A stretch of 64,000 nt of DNA from Clostridium sp. AM22-11AC (lineage in GTDB: Bacteria > Bacillota > Clostridia > Lachnospirales > Lachnospiraceae): assembly GCF_003473545.1 (NCBI RefSeq), contig NZ_QUCM01000006.1, positions 62,001 through 126,000 on the forward strand. Reading direction: 5' to 3'. A program made the position numbers and the translations under genes. Position 1 is the first letter of the stretch, and each line of letters starts with the position of its first letter. The notes under the pieces were generated by a model, which was not told where the DNA came from, did not search any database, and saw only the letters and a list, made by a program, of their open reading frames with translations. Shown here in pieces: positions 62,850 through 64,000 of this stretch.

Positions 62850-63845
62850 CTATCTGGACTTTTCCTTCGCATCATATACAAGGGGAGATTCTGCAACGAT
62901 ACCATCAAGTCTCTTGTTCGGTGTATCAGTTGCAAGGGTGAGTTTTCTTAAATCCTTATCATAGTGATATACCTGATTGGAAAGTCTCTCGTCCAAAGAT
63001 ACCTCCTGCATATTTACCTCGACTACCATCTGTGCAAGCATCTCAGGGCTTCCCATATCTGAAGATACTGCAATAACCTCATGCACGCTCGAAGGGAGAA
63101 TATAAAGGTCACTCTCTAAACTCTCTGCCAGCTCATGAAGCTCATTCTCATAAAGCATGGATGCTGCACCATTGATACCCTTTTCATTGGAAATCACCCA
63201 CATCGTCTGCTCCGGTGGAATCTCGGCTATCATCATATCTGCAATCTCCTGAGGCATCCCATCCCTTGCGAACATTTCTCTCATAATGTCATTCATGCTA
63301 CGAACGACAGGTGGGAAGAGTCTTCTTGTGTTTTCCGCTGCATACTTAAAGAGCTGTTCCTCGCTCATTCCAAGTCTTTTCGCAAATTCATTTGTAATTT
63401 TTGAACTCTGTACCGCATCCTTATCTGCACTGATTATTACCTTATACACAATAGAAAGATCCTGGAACTCTCTGTGCGGCACCTGTTCCAAAAATGTCTT
63501 ATTCTGCTCTGTATTGATGAGCTGGAATACAATCTTCTCGTTAGCATCCTTCATAATACTGTCCACATCAACAACCGGAACCTGCTCATATGCCCTTTCC
63601 ATAAAGTCACATGCAGCCATAAGTGTTTCCTCAAGATCACCACAGTCCTGATACTTCTTATACATGTCATTGATATAAATCGTAGGCGAAATATTCCTGC
63701 CTTCCTCTCTTAAGATGATGCCATCAAGAGTCACATTCACCTTTTCCACGGGTTCTGCCACAAGCTCCATTCCTTTGAACCTCTCAGGCATATAATCCAT
63801 AAACTTTTCTTTTACTACTTCCTTAAAAATCTCGTAATTCATCAT
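62850..63845 (-). CDS. DUF5688 family ICE protein
   Basis: 331 residues from ATG 63845 (AAGGAGG at nine bases; the next codon is also ATG). NYEIFKEVVKEKFMDYMPERFKGMELVAEPVEKVNVTLDGIILREEG and NTRRLFPPVVRSMNDIMREM, then PPEQTMWVISNEKGINGAASMLYENELHELAESLESDLYILPSSVHEVIAV are hallmarks of DUF5688. Function unknown; constant in this ICE family. Confidence 0.85.
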   Translation of the reverse strand: MMNYEIFKEVVKEKFMDYMPERFKGMELVAEPVEKVNVTLDGIILREEGRNISPTIYINDMYKKYQDCGDLEETLMAACDFMERAYEQVPVVDVDSIMKDANEKIVFQLINTEQNKTFLEQVPHREFQDLSIVYKVIISADKDAVQSSKITNEFAKRLGMSEEQLFKYAAENTRRLFPPVVRSMNDIMREMFARDGMPQEIADMMIAEIPPEQTMWVISNEKGINGAASMLYENELHELAESLESDLYILPSSVHEVIAVSSDMGSPEMLAQMVVEVNMQEVSLDERLSNQVYHYDKDLRKLTLATDTPNKRLDGIVAESPLVYDAKEKSR

Positions 63846-63918
63846 ATTACGGTTCCTCCTTAATCTAAAAAAGCAGGGAACATAAGTCACTGGCTTACAT
63901 TCCCCGCAAGGTTAATTG

Positions 63919-64000
63919 TTACTGTTTATTCTTTTTCTTTCTTCCACGAAGTCCGACTCCAACACCTGTAATAAGTGCAAGTGCACCAATTCCAAGATAA
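63919..64000 (-). CDS. C-terminal anchor of a cell-wall surface protein, partial
   Basis: The last 26 codons are in the window: YLGIGALALITGVGVGLRGRKKKNKQ and stop. A hydrophobic helix followed by Arg/Lys residues is the sorting tail of LPXTG-type adhesins (SpaA-like). The LPXTG motif itself should lie just beyond the edge. The ICE's own sortase (34322-34939) may attach it. Confidence 0.75.
   Translation of the reverse strand, partial: YLGIGALALITGVGVGLRGRKKKNKQ

Overview
The window looks like a gut Firmicute of the Lachnospiraceae type (inference). It is AT-rich with strong GGAGG ribosome binding sites and sigma-A-type promoters, and it carries an ACGX-type radical-SAM peptide locus, IS1182-like and IS200/IS605 remnants, and a conjugative element of the Tn1549/CTn family. 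No rRNA, tRNA or CRISPR array was seen.

Positions 1 to about 16,310 look chromosomal or like an old genomic island. They hold a MATE exporter running off the left edge, a PLD-helicase/NUDIX operon followed by a broken Fic gene, and a scrap yard of mobile DNA (dinD 3' remnant, tnpA/tnpB remnants, a 5'-truncated IS4/IS1182-type transposase). Next comes a seven-gene minus-strand operon: ACGX-repeat peptide, radical SAM/SPASM maturase, nitroreductase, FMN-barrel plus ferredoxin protein, zinc-type macrodomain, class M sirtuin and DUF1848 protein. A divergent HxlR regulator sits upstream of it. After an internally deleted IS1182 element comes the 3' end of metG, which marks the left border of the integrated element.

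From about 16,320 to the right edge and beyond lies one integrative and conjugative element (ICE). Its left end has a tyrosine integrase, a ribbon-helix-helix regulator with an operator inside its promoter, DUF6462, a PemK/MazF toxin, two resolvase-like proteins without a clear active site, Xre regulators, and an SOS-like module (Y-family polymerase, LexA winged helix alone, divergent S24 repressor). The cargo is a MerR-DUF1648 fusion regulator, an amidohydrolase, a heterodimeric ABC exporter with MarR regulator, and tet(O) with its attenuator and the small KTR protein. This cargo has replaced the 3' part of a DUF6674-like ICE gene.

The conjugation module runs right to left on the minus strand: surface protein C-terminus, DUF5688, RadC/JAB, TOPRIM primase-like protein, a block of eight hairpins (possible oriT or replication site), MobC, MOBP relaxase, PcfB, VirD4, Maff2, VirB6-like, DUF4313, PrgI, VirB4, NlpC/P60, DUF4316-like, DpnD/PcfM, a 2,510-residue methyltransferase-helicase, sortase and a double SpoVG protein. 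Two small cargo blocks sit between otherwise adjacent transfer genes. A TnpV-like gene with its own ribosome binding site is nested inside the giant helicase gene. Together these genes process, couple and export a single DNA strand and open the cell wall, while the left-end genes integrate the element and link its control to DNA damage.
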